From assembly GCA_028751875.1 (NCBI GenBank), contig CM054145.1, forward strand, positions 3,481,513 to 3,545,512: 64,000 nt of DNA, read 5' to 3'. Below are positions 42,901-54,526 of the stretch, piece by piece. A program made the translations under genes and the position numbers. The DNA comes from Rapana venosa. Lineage: Eukaryota > Mollusca > Gastropoda > Neogastropoda > Muricidae. The notes beneath the pieces were generated by a model. It saw only the letters and a list, made by a program, of their open reading frames with translations, had not been told where the DNA came from and searched no databases. Position 1 is the first letter of the stretch, and the number at the start of each line of letters is the position of its first letter.

Positions 42901-45900
42901 CCACCGACCCTCTAGTCCGACCTGAGCCCGTCATGTCTATCTCCCCATTCCCTCCTAATGTCTACATATATCCCGCCTCCATGTCTTATCTCCCTCCCCC
43001 TCTAGTCTATCCCAGCCCCCTCCATGTCTATCTCCCGTCCCCAGCCACAGCCATGTCTATAGCTATCTTCGTATATCTTCACATACCTCCATGTCTATCT
43101 CCTCATGTCTTCTTTATCTGCCCCCCCACGCCATCCATGTCATCCTCCCCGAATGTCCTCACTATCTCCCCTCACATCTCCTGGTCAACCTCCCCCCGTC
43201 CCTCCATGTCTACTTCTACTCCACCCCACCATCCCCAATGTCTATCTCCCCCCCCCCAAATCCTTGTCTAACTACTCCCTTCATGTCACTCCCCCATTTC
43301 CATGGCTCTCTATCTCCCTCTCCCCTCCATTCTAACTCCCCCCCTCCATGTCTTTAGCTCCCCCCCCCCCTCCTTGTCTTATCTAATTCCCCCTCCCCTC
43401 TATGGTCTAATCCTCCCTCATGTCGACCTATCTCCCCCCGCCCCATGTCTATTCCCCCCAATGTTTTATCTCCCCCTCTATGGTATCCTTTCCCCCCCCC
43501 CCCCTTATATGTCTATCCTCCCCCCCCCCCCCCCGTCCATTCCTACCTATCTCTACCCCCCCCCCCCCATGTCATCCCCCAATATCATCTCCCCCTATCC
43601 ATGTCTCTCTCAACCTCCCCCCCCCATGTCTATCTCCCTCCTGTCTACTTAATTCTGTATCTCCCCCCCCACCTCCATGTCTATCTCCCCCCCCCCCTTT
43701 ATGTCTCTCTCCCCCGCCATGTCTACCTATCTCCCTTCATGTCTACCTATCTCCCCCTCCACTCTATCTATCTCCCCATCCCCTCTATGTCTTAATCCAC
43801 CCCCCCCACCGGGGGGGGGCGTGGCCATATCTATCTCCCCTCCTCTATGTCTACCTATCTCCCCCTCCATGTCCTATCTGGCCCTCCCCACTGCCATGTC
43901 TATCTATCCCCGTACATGTCTATCTCTATATCCCCCCCTCATCTATGTGTATACCCTACCCCTCCATGTCTACCTATCTCTTCCATCCCTCCCCCCCCCA
44001 ATGTCTATCTCCTCTCACCCCTCCATGTCTACTTCCTCCCTCCATGTCTACCTTCAACATCCCCCCAATGTCTATCTCCCCCCTCCATGTCTACCTATCT
44101 TCCCTCACTCCCTTCCATGTCTACCTATCTTCCCTCACTCCTCCATGTCTCTATCTCCCCCCCCCCCCCCCCATGTCTACCTATCTCCCCCTCCATGTCT
44201 ATCTCCCCCGCCCCCTCTATGTCTACCTATTTCCCTCTATCTCCCCCCTCCATGTCTACCTATTTCCCTTCATATCTATCTCCCCCCCCCCCCTCTATGT
44301 CTACCTATCTCCCTCTCCCCCCTCCATGTCTACCCCCTCTCCCCTCCCTCCATGTCTACCTTTCTTCCCCCTCCATGTCTCTCTATCTCCCTTCATGTCT
44401 ACCTCCTGCCCCCCCCCCCCCCCCCAATGTCTACATATCTCTCCCTCTCCATGTCTGATCTCCCCCCCCATCCATGTCCTACCCTATTCCCCCTCCATGT
44501 CTATCTCCCCCTATGTCTATCCTCCCCCCATCTATGTCTATCCCTGCCCCCTCCATATCTACCTATCTCTCCCCCCCCCCCCCCCCCCCCCCGTCTAATT
44601 TTCCCCCTCCATGTCTCTCTATCTCCCTTCATGTCTATCTCCCTCCCCCCTATGTCTATTCCCGCCCCTCCATGTCTACGTATCTCCCCCCGCCCCTCAT
44701 ATCTACCTATTTCCCCCTCCATGTCTATCCCCCCCCTCTATGTCTATCTCCCCCCTTCTCCATGTCTACCTATCTCCCCTCACCCCTCCATGTCTACCTC
44801 CCCCGTCCCTCCATGTCTACCTTCTACTCCACACCCCTCCCCAATGTCGTATCTCCCTCCCCCACTCCCTGTCTACCTATCTGCCCCCCTCCATATCTTT
44901 CTATCTCCCCTCACTCCTCCATGTCTATCTCCTCTCCCCTCCCCCCCCCCCCCCCTATCTGTCTATCTCCACCTCCCTCTATGTCTACCTATCTCCCCCC
45001 TCCATGTCCCCTCTCCATCTCCCCCGCCGCCTCCATGTCTACCTATCTTCCCTCACTCCTCCATGTCTCTATGTCTCCTCTCCCCCTATGTCTACCAATC
45101 TCCCCCCTCCATCGCCCCCTCTATGTCTACCTATTTCCCCCTATCTCATCCCCCCTCCATGTCTACCTATCTCCCCCTCCATGTCTCCTATCTCCCCCCT
45201 CCATGTATCTTCCCCTCCCCTCTATGTCTAATCTCCCCCCACCCTCCATCTCCCTTCATGTCTATCTCCTCCCCCCCCCCCTCTATGTCTACCTATCCCC
45301 CCCTCCATGTCTACCTATCCCCCCCTCCATGTCTACCTATCCCCCCCATGTCTATCCTATCCCCCCCTCCATGTCTAACTATCCCCCCCTCCATGTCTAC
45401 CTATCCCCCTCCATGTCTACCTATCTCCCCCTCTATGTCTATCCCCGCCCCCTCATGTCTAATCTCCCCCCACCCTCCATCTCCCCCTCATGTCTATCCC
45501 CCCCCCCTCCATGTCTACCTGTCTCCCCCCCCCCTCCATGTCAAATCTTCCCCCCACCCCCCCCAATGTATTATCCTCCCCCCCTCCCCCATCTATGTCT
45601 ATCCCCGTCCCCTCCATGTCTACTATCTCTCCCGCACCCCGCCTTAATGTCTATCTCCCCCCTATGTCTACCTATCTCCCTCTCCCCCCCCCCCTCCATG
45701 TCTAACCTTTCTTCCCCCTCCATGTCTATCTCCTGCCCCACCCCCTCCCAATGTCTACCTATCTCCTCGCCCCCCCCCCCCCCCCTCCATGTCTATCTCC
45801 CGCCCTGGCCATGTCTACCTATTCCCCCTCCATGTCCATCTCCCCCTATGTCTATCCTCCCCCCTTTTATGTCTATCCCCCCCCCATCATTTAAGTCTAT

Positions 45901-46982
45901 CCCTGCGCCCTCCATGTCTACCTATCTCTCCCGCCCCCCTCCCCCCCCCCCCCTGTCTAATTTCCCCCCTCCATGTCTTATCCTCCCCCTCTGTCTACAC
46001 TCCCCCTCCATGTCTATTCCCGCCCCCTCCATGTCTACCTGTTCCCCCCTATGTCTACTACCCCCCTCTATGTCTATCTCCCCCTCAATGTCTCTCTATC
46101 TTCTCCATCCCCCTCATGTCAATCCCCCCCCCCCCCCCCCGTCCTCCCATGTCTACCTATCTCCCCCGCCCCCTCCATGTCTACCTATCTCCCCCGCCCC
46201 CTCCATGTCTCTCTACCCCCCCCCCCCCCCATGTCTACCTATCCCCCCCTCTACGTTTATCTCCCCCTCCATGTACACCCCGCCCCCTCCATGTCTATCT
46301 TCCCCCCTCTGTGTCTCTCTATCTCCCCCCCCCCCCACTTTGTCTACCTATCCCCCCCCTCCATGTCTCTCTACCTCCCCGCCCCCTTCCATGTCTATCT
46401 ATCTCCCTTCATGTCTACCTATCTCCCCCCCCCCTCCATGTCTACCCCCTCTCCCCCATGTCTAATTTCCCTTCATCTCTATGTCTATCTCCCCCGCCCC
46501 CTCCAAGTCTACCTTTTTCCCACCCCCACCCCCCTCCATGTCTATCTACCCCTCCATGTCTATCTCCCCTCCCCCCCCCTCCGCCATGTCTACCTATATC
46601 CCCCGTCCCTCCATGTCTATCTACCCCTCCATGTCTATCTCTCCCCCCCCCCCCCCCCGCCATGTCTACCTATATCCCCCGTCCCTCCATGTCTATCTCT
46701 CCCCCCCCCTCCATGTTTACCCCCCTCCAATATCTAATGTGCCCCCCTCTACGTCTGTCTATCTCCCACCCACCCCCGGCCATGTCTCTATCCCCCCCCT
46801 CCATGTCTATCTCCCTCCATTTCTACCTATCTCCCCCCTCCTCCATGTCTATCTCCCCACCCCCTCCATGTCTACCTATATCCCCCCCCATGTCTACCTA
46901 TCCCCCCCCCCCCTCACTGTCTACATATCTCCCATTCTCTCTCTCCTCTCCCCCTCTCCTTCCCTCTCTCTCCCCCTGTCTC

Positions 46983-47130
46983 TGGGGAGGGGAGAGAGAG
47001 ACATAGAGGGAGAGAGACATAGATGGACGGAGGGAGACAGAAAGAGAGACTGGGGGGGGGGGGGGGTGAGAGAGAGAGATGGATGGAGGGAGAGAAGACA
47101 GATGGAGGGGGAGGGAGACAGATAAGGAAT
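46983..47130 (-). repeat. Purine-rich block of opposite polarity at the satellite edge
   Basis: The strand switches from C/T to G/A at 'cccctgtctctggggagggg': 'gagagacatagagggagaga', a 14-G run, 'gatggaggg' words. Then it returns to C/T to about 47230. The 'acatag' words resemble the reverse complement of the array word 'ctatgtct'. Confidence 0.75.
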
Positions 47131-47230
47131 TTCCCTCTCTCCTCGCTCCCTTTTCTCCCCTCTATCATCTTCCCCATCTCTTTCCCTCCCCCTATCCATC
47201 TCTGTCCCCTCCCCTCTCTTACATACCCAC

Positions 47231-48150
47231 ACACTTACATGCCATGCAGTGTCCATGATATGCAACAAGATCTGCTTGTTGTCCACGGTAGCGCTGTGGG
47301 TAAAGATGGCCTCTGAAACAACATCATTGTCTTAGTCAACAACGTACACTCATCGTTGTCTTTCTCATCCTCATCGATATCCTCATTCACCACCACCACC
47401 ATCATCATCACTACTATCAAAATCATCATTGTTTTCAGAAAGTTGACAGAAACTATGTTTTTAGGGCGACAGCGGTTGCAGCCGTTTCTTTTGTTTTTTC
47501 CAACATGAAAAACTAACAAACAAAAGCCTGCACATACCCAGTGTTTGTGTTAAGAGAACTTAAAATTGTTCTCCCTGCCGAAGTTAATGATGCTGCTTTC
47601 ATATGTTTTTTAATTTACGTTTTTCATTCAATTTTTTTCATATTGCACAATTAAATAAAAGTGCAAAACATACAAACGGTATTGTGTGTGTGTGTGTGAA
47701 GAGAGAGAGGCAGAGAGAGAGTAGATTGTCAGGAAGACAGACCGAGAAAGAGGCAGACAGACTGAGAGGTCTCAAAATGGGCACTGAGCTCAATACAGGC
47801 ATGACATGTATGGGTTGCTATAGGCCTACATTCTGTGCACTAGAACAAAATCAGGTGTGTTTGTGTTTACACGCACACTTAGTACCAATGTCAAGTTTCT
47901 TGTACACATGGCCTCCACTGAAAGGGCCATAGGCAAGAATGATCTTCACAAAAGCTGACTGTTTTCACTGCTGTTATCAAACAAAGCTGGATAAGGATTC
48001 CATCCAGTAAGAAACTTGCTTACAATTATTGTCAAAGGGGCCTATTTAGAAAAAAAAAATCTTAACATACACAGGCTGAAAAAAATCCATGAATAAATAA
48101 AAACCCAACCCTCGAAAAGCAGAAGGAAAATAATGAGCGAGTCTGTTACC
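47231..48150. other. Unique-looking AT-rich sequence, no gene seen
   Basis: Holds an ATC/CAT trinucleotide region (about 47360-47430) and a GA-rich stretch (47695-47775). Short open frames have no recognisable motif. Confidence 0.6.
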
Positions 48151-48265
48151 TAGAGAGGGCTGGGCTCTGTCTGCCAGGTTCAGCTGTCCCACCACCACCA
48201 CACACTGCCTGAAACATTCCCTGCAGTGCAGTGCAGTGCCCCAACCACTGACTCCTCAAGGAGTT
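48150..48265 (+). repeat. Dispersed repeat D (head)
   Basis: 'agagggctgggctctgtctg' and 'caccaccacacactgcctg', as at 20.37 kb. The companion body of the same repeat begins again near 48605 after an inserted stretch with the TA microsatellite. Confidence 0.75.
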
Positions 48266-48402
48266 CATTCAGGCAGAAGTCAGGCCTATTTCAAGTAACA
48301 AGCCTTTTCGAATAACTGAAGGTTATTGACTTCCTACGTCACCACCATCAACCTCTCATCTCCTCTTTTATTTTGTCCCTGACAAAATATTGACGTCACA
48401 GG

Positions 48403-48403
48403 C

Positions 48404-48465
<62 letters not shown>

Positions 48466-48595
48466 CTCACTATATCATTATCACTACATACATATATATA
48501 CACTCACTATATCATTATCACTACATACATACATATATATACACTCACTATATCATTATCACTACATACATATATATACACTCACTATATCGTTA
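48403..48595. repeat. (TA)n microsatellite and adjoining tandem repeat of about 37-43 bp
   Basis: A TA run to about 48465, followed by three or four units of 'tatatacactcactatatc' plus 'attatcactacatac'. The unit length varies with ACAT insertions. Confidence 0.92.
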
Positions 48596-48604
48596 TCAAA
48601 AAGA

Positions 48605-48965
48605 CCACATCACCGACACCGATCCAATCTTGTAGTTTATAGCTCCGCCGACCACACGGGTCATATCGGAGATGTCGCCTCGTCAAACTGCAGATTAAAA
48701 CTAACTACAGTTTCAAACAGGGTTTAAAACCAAGCCTACAGTCATTCCTTGTATGTATCAACGCCTCGGCCAACTATACGGGTCAAGCCAGGACGGTCAC
48801 CATGCTGTGTGAAAACCACTTCAGCGACACACACACATTGAGATAACGCCTAAACCAGATTCCTTACAAACCAACCTTGCTCGAACTGACCAACTATGAC
48901 ATCTTAACTCAACCGGACAATTCTCTCAGGACGTTAAAAATGTTGCCCTGTGCCTTGACCAGACG
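48605..48965 (+). repeat. Dispersed repeat D (body), copy 1
   Basis: Colinear with 60680-60975: 'tttatagctccgccgaccac', 'gggtcaagccaggacggtca', 'accagattcctt' and 'gaccaactatgacatctt'. Origin unknown, no open frame. Confidence 0.8.
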
Positions 48966-49134
48966 GCCATCCGTTTGCAGCGCCCACACCAGACGGGAGT
49001 TGACCATTTTCTCCAACAGCTGACAAACACAACTGGTCAAAACTATCGGTCTGTATTTATCAGGGTCTTTGAGGTCCTTAGGTGTATCTTCGTCTTTATC
49101 CTAAAGATTTCTGATACGGTTCAAGTATGTTAAG

Positions 49135-49415
49135 GAGGCACCGTGGTCGAGTGGTTTAGGTGGTCAACTCGTGATCCAGAGGTCGCGGGTTCGATCCCCG
49201 CTCGGCTCGGTGTTGTGTCCTTGGGAAAGACACTTTACTCCTCTTTTCCTCACTCCACCCAGGTGTACAAGTGGGTACCAGCTCTGCTGGGGAAGTGTCT
49301 GGCGACAGACTAGCGTCCTGTCACAGGGGTGGTGAAAAACCATCAGTTCGCTTAACGCTACAGAAACCGGGATAAGCTCCGGCTCTATGGGCCTTCTGGC
49401 TCGAAAGAACATACT
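49135..49415 (+). repeat. SINE-C copy, full length, sense
   Basis: Box A TGGTCGAGTGG and box B GGTTCGATCCC in a tRNA-like head, body with 'tgtgtccttgggaaagacac', end 'ccttctggctcgaaagaac'. Very similar to the antisense copy at 18.1 kb, so this family was active recently. Confidence 0.93.
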
Positions 49416-50130
49416 TTTTTTTTCAAGTATGTTTGCCTAAATAACTTCAGCCACACGTTTTTCAAAAATAAAAACAACGAAATCATCATCATCACCAGCA
49501 GCAACAGTAACAGCAGCAACACCACCATCACCACCATTATCATCATCTACAACCAAAGCAGTAACAACATCAACGGGGGGAAAAAATCAACAGCAATAGC
49601 AGCTGTTTGAATTTTACTTAAAATATAACCCGGATATTTTTCATGTGGCATTAACGGGTTCTACTAATAACCACTGATGCCACATGAAAAACCTGTTGAT
49701 GATGTTTTTGCTTTTGTTGACGACAAACAAACGAACGAACGAGATACGAACCCATCTCAGGATCATAGTCTCCGATGAACCGGCGTGTGAGATATCTGAC
49801 GATAACAGCTGGAACAACGAGAAACACACACACAATCATCATAGCCGTCATCATTTGAGCAGGAAAAAGTGTGGGAAGTGTATATATATATATGTGTGTG
49901 TGTGGGCTTTTTAGTACGTGTGTGTGTGAATGTGTAAGAATGTGTGTCAAGTCAAATTTTTATTTCCAGATGGTACATTGAATAAGCAATGATTTGCTTT
50001 TTTTCATCAAGCCATCTATCTAGGAACAATCTGTGTGTGTGTGCGTGTGTGTGTGTACCTGAATTCCGAGCTGTCAGTTTTAAGTTCAACCCCAACTTCT
50101 TGAAACAAGAGTCTCCCTGGAGAGAATCCC
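49416..50130. other. No gene seen; trinucleotide-rich and unique sequence
   Basis: ATC/AGC/AAC trinucleotides (49480-49600), unique sequence, TG-rich near 49890-49940 and 50030-50060. Confidence 0.55.
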
Positions 50131-50140
50131 CGCCAAGTTT

Positions 50141-50345
50141 GTTTTAGAGAGAGAGGGGGGAGGGAGAGAAAGAGAGGGGAGGAGGGAGAGAAAGAAAGAG
50201 AGGGGGGAGAAAGAAAGAGAGGGGAGAGACGGGAAAAGAGGGGAGAAGGGGAAGAGAAAAGGGGGAGAGAGGGAGAGAAAAAGAGAGAGAGTGGGAAAGG
50301 GAGAGATAGAGAGAGGGAGAGAGAGAAAAGGAGAGAGAGTGTGTG
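50141..50345. repeat. (GA)-rich low-complexity tract
   Basis: GAGAG and GGGGAGA words with AAAG, ending in (GT)n. Confidence 0.9.
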
Positions 50346-50985
50346 TGTGTTTACACATCAGACAGAATATGCTAGTCGAACCAAATGAATATACATGCAA
50401 CTTCATGCGAGGTAGCACTTTCGTAAAAAATAAATGGGATCCTATCAATACATCAACCCAGACAGAATAATAATAATAAACAAAACAAGAAACCATGTTT
50501 GACTGCTGATGCTGTTTGTAGACATGTATACCACACACGACAAAACCGAAGTGCTTAAACTAACTCATTGCAAACTCAGAAAACTATGGTCAACCATTCG
50601 CTTCAAAAGCTTAGAGTTTAAGTCGTACTTCTGTGAAGCAGCGTGGATACACCTAGTGATCTGCGTTGCGAAGATTCCAGGGTGTTATTGGGTGGGGTGG
50701 GGTGGGGTTTTTTTGTTTATTTTTTTAAGTTTGTTTATCCTGAGCCAGATAGTGTGCTATTTCCACAAAACTTCGATTTTTATATAATCTTTAAATATAA
50801 AAGGGATAGCTTTCAGCTCATGATTATATAAAAAGAAAAGAAAAAAAAGCAAACTCAAAAGCAAAAAATGTCGATCCTACCAATGACTTATTACCTAAGA
50901 TTCAGTTATAAGTAAATCATAAAACAACAACAAAACCACAAAAAACCTGTCTTCTCCATCTTAACTTTTGGATGCTGTTGATTTT
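50346..50985. other. AT-rich sequence, no gene seen
   Basis: A short open frame (about 50509-50787) has no recognisable domain and is not supported as coding. A-rich near 50820-50870. Confidence 0.5.
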
Positions 50986-50989
50986 AGAG

Positions 50990-51011
50990 CACGCGCACGC
51001 GCGCACGCGCG

Positions 51012-51055
<44 letters not shown>
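50990..51055. repeat. (GC/CA)n microsatellite
   Basis: Alternating purine-pyrimidine GCGCACGCGCGC changing to (CA)n; such tracts can adopt Z-DNA. Confidence 0.9.
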
Positions 51056-51058
<3 letters not shown>

Positions 51059-51210
51059 CATCTTGCAAACACATTAAAACTTGTTCGGCTTTTCAGAAGA
51101 GCAGGCCATTGTGTGCTGTTGGTGGGAGCGGATGACAAAATTTGCAAAACTGCATGCACATAGGGACTGGATTATAACTTATTGTATTTTCCTCAAAATA
51201 AAAGAATAAA
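51056..51210 (+). repeat. SINE-A copy, 5'-truncated
   Basis: From 'gaacatcttgcaaacacatt' to 'cctcaaaataaaagaataaa'. The head is replaced by the (CA)n tract. Confidence 0.8.
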
Positions 51211-51504
51211 TAAACACACACACACACACACACACACACACTGATATTATTGATAGAGTTGTTTTTGTTCCTAGAAAGACGGTTTAATGAGAGAAAAAAA
51301 AACCAAATGCATTGCTTATTCAATGTACCATCTGGATATAAAGATTAGACTGGACTGGACTTGACCCACACACTTAAATTTTTGTCACTAAAAAGCCACC
51401 ATAACACCCCCCCCCCCCCCCCCCCACCTACAACCTCTTTTCCTTCACCTCATCACTCCTTATAACCAAGTTGTGTAACAGTTAGAGCCTTTCTGCTGAG
51501 AGAA

Positions 51505-51550
51505 GAAAGATGTGGCCGCCATTTTCGTCTGATTACCGGAAACGAAAGCG
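51505..51550 (-). promoter_or_regulatory. Candidate leftward promoter/5' UTR with YY1- and ETS-like motifs
   Basis: On the minus strand AAAATGGCGGC fits the YY1 consensus AANATGGCGGC and contains an ATG in good context. On the plus strand, 12 bp away, ACCGGAAA fits the ETS core. This pair is typical of housekeeping promoters, where the YY1 site lies just after the start of transcription. The ATG opens a frame of about 20 codons (MAATSFFSQQKGSNC...) before a stop, so it would have to be a short first exon. Inference only. Confidence 0.35.
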
Positions 51551-51689
51551 CTGCCAACCGGACTCCCGACAAACATTGTGCAGGTGCCAAAACCTACAGC
51601 ACAGATAACAATATAACTGATGTGTGTTGCTCGTTTCACAGCCAGCGCGCGCGCTGGGATTGCATGACTTGTGGAGCCACATGTGGAAG

Positions 51690-51830
51690 GGGAAAAGTGG
51701 AGACAGAAAGAGAGAGACCAGACAGACAGGGAGACAGAGACAGGGAGACAGAGAGAGACACACAGGGACAGAGACAGACACAGACAGAAAGGTACCGTGA
51801 GAGACAGACAGAGAAAGGGAGAGGTAAAGC
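51690..51830. repeat. (GACA)/(GAGACAGA) low-complexity tract
   Basis: GAGACAGACAGAGA-type purine-rich sequence. Confidence 0.85.
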
Positions 51831-51859
51831 TTTGAAAGATGCGTAGAAAGAAAGATAAA

Positions 51860-52000
51860 GGCGCTGCACTGAACTGTAGTGCACTATATTACGTTTTATG
51901 GCAATGTACTGCATTACACTCCACTCCACTACTGCACCGCGCTGCACTGCACTACACTCAACTGTACTACACTGCACTGCACTGCACTGCTTTACTCTAT
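51860..52000. repeat. GCACT/CTGCACTA low-complexity tract
   Basis: Repeated 'ctgcactgcact' and 'ctacact' words, roughly 5-bp period with drift. Confidence 0.75.
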
Positions 52001-52080
52001 AACTCGGAACTCTGGTAGCTGAGGAACAGGAAAAAAACACAGCTCTCCCTCTCCCCCCCCCTCCCCCATAACCCCCCCCC

Positions 52081-52115
<35 letters not shown>

Positions 52116-52261
52116 CTCACGGAACACTGCTTCAGTTTGGAACTTTCTGACTGTTGAAGCTGTCATTCAGGGGGTCGTTGTTGCACTGGGTCCTAATTCT
52201 GAATCGCCTTGACTACTGTTTTGTTGGTGTTTGTTTTGTTGTTTTGTTTCGGTTTCCTTCC

Positions 52262-52375
52262 TCCGCTAGAGCTCAGAGGTCCACGATGGTGAGATTTTGC
52301 GTATATGCGACTGTTCGTCCGCCATTAAGGCAGCTGCGTTCCGACTTCGGGGACGGACTGCTGTAATTAGCGCTC
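52262..52375 (+). repeat. Dispersed repeat C fragment
   Basis: 'gctagagctcagaggtccac', 'gatggtgagattttgcgtat', 'ccattaaggcagctgcgttc'. Related pieces occur at 25131, 30708 and, inverted in context, beside the LINE end at 8250-8290. Confidence 0.7.
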
Positions 52376-52555
52376 TTGGTGCGCTCTGAGCATGCACCTT
52401 TGAGGTCCTGTGCTATACAATAGTATTAATATTATCATCATCAGCAACATTATCATTATGAATATCATCATCCCCACCACCATCATAAATATGATATTAA
52501 TCCACGTCATGCCACACTACGCTCTATAAATAATTGTGCAAATCTAAAATACTCT

Positions 52556-53000
52556 CTCATCTCATCTGCTCCCGTAACCCCCTCCGGAGTCGTAGGGGCA
52601 CTGCGGTGACGAACGTTGCACCAGTTGGCTCCATTTGCGGCGGTTGAGGGCAAGTGCCTGGGTTGTGGAGAAGCTCTTCCCGGTCCATTCAGTGATCTTG
52701 TCTACCCATGTCTTCTTCGGCCTGCCTCGCCTTCCCTGCCCCTGCACTGTTCCTTGCTGTATGGTCTCAGAGAGCCCATCATTCTGATCTTGTCACATGC
52801 CCATACCATCTGAGCTTCTTTTCTTGACTGTGGTCAGCAGGTCTTCGTAGTGCTTTACTTGTTGGGTGATAGTTTGTCAGACTTCTTCGTTAGTGATATG
52901 GTCCATGTATGAAATGCCAAGGAGTCATCTGAGGCACCTCATCTCCAAAGCCTGGATCCTCCTTAGTAGATCTGCATTCAGTGTCCAGGATAATCATCAC
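52556..53000 (-). mobile_element. LINE 3' fragment of the 20.9-kb family
   Basis: The minus strand reads QGQGRRGRPKKTWVDKITEW with stops and shifts around it, clearly related to QGGRRRGRPRKSWEDNISEW of the 20.9-kb element. Upstream minus-strand pieces match the region around MRCLRxLLGISYxDHI. Old and decayed. Confidence 0.85.
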
Positions 53001-53570
53001 ATGTAGTGTGTCTGGGGCAAATACAGCCAGGCGGAGCCCATCCCTCTCCTGGCTGGTTTTTGGGTCGGGGTTGGCTCCCCCACATGGAACAGGTAGTACT
53101 GGTTTACATGGCTACCAGTAGCAGGAGAAAACCCTGACCTGACTGACCTAAAATGCTATACCCTGATAAATAAATCAACCTACATCTTGCTAGTTCATGA
53201 CTCAACAAACAGTATAACAAGATAATTATCTACCAGTGGTTGTTATCCCTTCCTTGACTGTGCTATTTTCACTGCTATATAACCACCAATGCCATGACAG
53301 CTGGCCACTGTTCAAGTCTGTCTGGCTGTCTTCGTTAGACAGATAGATAGATAGGGATGGTGGCTGAACCTCTCTGGCACGGAAATGGAATCTCATTTAC
53401 AAACGCGCCCTGCACAACACAGACTAAAGATAGGGAAACGTTGAGTGACAGATAGTCAAATGACAGATAGTCAAATGACACATAGTCAAATGATAAGTGG
53501 CTCTCTGGTAGCAGGCGTGCGTGCACACATAGGCAAGCATGCACACACGCGCGCACATGCATACACACAG
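53001..53570. other. No gene seen
   Basis: Unique-looking sequence with a short GATA run (53339-53354) and a 14-15-bp tandem repeat 'gacagatagtcaaat' (about 53447-53491). Confidence 0.55.
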
Positions 53571-53640
53571 AATTTCCAGAAGATGGGGATGCTATTTATA
53601 CTGACAGGCCCCAGGCAACCCCACGGGGGTGGGGGTTCAA
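53571..53640 (+). repeat. Dispersed repeat F fragment
   Basis: 'agaatttccagaagatgggg', 'atgctatttatactgacagg'; also at 59675-59745. Confidence 0.65.
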
Positions 53641-53799
53641 CATTTGACACATGGCTTCTGGAAGCATATGAGCTCCATGCACATTTCGTTTCACACCCCC
53701 TCCCCCAATCCCTGACCCAGGGAGAAATGTTTCAAAGCCCCCACTGTGTTAGTCGTTGCTATAAACAACAATGCTAATGGACACACTGTGCCGTCCTTA

Positions 53800-54010
53800 C
53801 GCTCTGAAATGCTATTTTGAGTCTGTCTACAACCACGACAAACTCCTAGCACACCAGCTTGCATCAAACAAACTAAAGCACAGTTCATCTTCTGAAGTCG
53901 AAGTACGACTACCTACATGGCGAGGCACTTAGAATTAGCGACACAAGCCTAACATCTGACCCACGAGTCTGTATTTACGCTCTCACAGCGAGTCCCAGGT
54001 GGGATGAGCG
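53800..54010 (+). repeat. Dispersed repeat G, copy 1
   Basis: 'gaagtcgaagtacgactacc' and 'gtctcacag'-like 'gctctcacagcgagtcccag' recur in the same order at 61945-62140. The short open frames through it are not conserved. Confidence 0.7.
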
Positions 54011-54330
54011 AGACAGAGTGCCGTGCATACTGTGGGTGACCCCCAGGGTTAAGCTGAAGAACGCTCAGCTATCTCCCCTATCTCCCTACACTCCCCCCCC
54101 TCCTCTCTCACCTTCGGTGCCCATACCCCCCCCCCCCCCACCCCCCCAAATTTCGTCAATGACTAAGCCGGTAATGGAGGATGTTTCTGTCAGTGACATG
54201 TCCATTGCTATGTCAGCAAGAAAACCAAGCAATTTGGGACAACGGCAACAGACCCAATGCGCTCAATTACTTGTGGAAACGTCAGCGCGGCCTCACACTA
54301 TAAATGTCACACTGGCTAGGGTCAATTGTA
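54011..54330. other. Unassigned sequence with poly-C
   Basis: Poly-C about 54127-54147. No recognised motif in the open frame. Confidence 0.5.
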
Positions 54331-54377
54331 CACACACACGCACGCACGCACACGCGCACGTACACATACGCCTACGT

Positions 54378-54378
54378 A

Positions 54379-54459
<81 letters not shown>
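54378..54459. repeat. (CT)n microsatellite flanked by (CA)n
   Basis: Long CT run with one TTT break; CA/GC tracts on both sides. Confidence 0.95.
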
Positions 54460-54463
<4 letters not shown>

Positions 54464-54526
54464 CACACACACACACACATACGCGCGCGCGCACACGAAC
54501 ACGTGCGCACGCACACTTGTAATTCT

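Larger units (their letters stand above)
33800..46982 (+). repeat. Giant C/CT-rich satellite array, about 13 kb
   Basis: Word CTCCATGTCTACCTATCTCC plus runs of C, with variants ...CTCCATGTCTATCTCCC, ...ATCTTCCCTCACTCC and ...TCTACCTTCTACTCC. Unit length varies (about 20-32 bp) because C-runs vary. Almost no G on this strand. Hundreds of units. About 36360-37390 lacks the ATGTCT word and is only CCCTCC-like. All frames are open because TAA/TAG/TGA are rare, giving false Pro/Ser/Leu-rich open frames up to about 660 residues. The complementary strand is full of G-runs. Confidence 0.95.

Noticed and set aside
33865..46465. Very long Pro/Ser/Leu-rich open frames in all forward frames (up to about 660 residues)
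   Set aside because: They follow from a C/T-only strand in which stop codons are almost impossible. Frames overlap without preference and unit length is not a multiple of three.
47235..47519. Minus-strand open frame near 47.4 kb
   Set aside because: Mostly an ATC/CAT trinucleotide stretch (Met/Val/Asp/Glu) without a domain.
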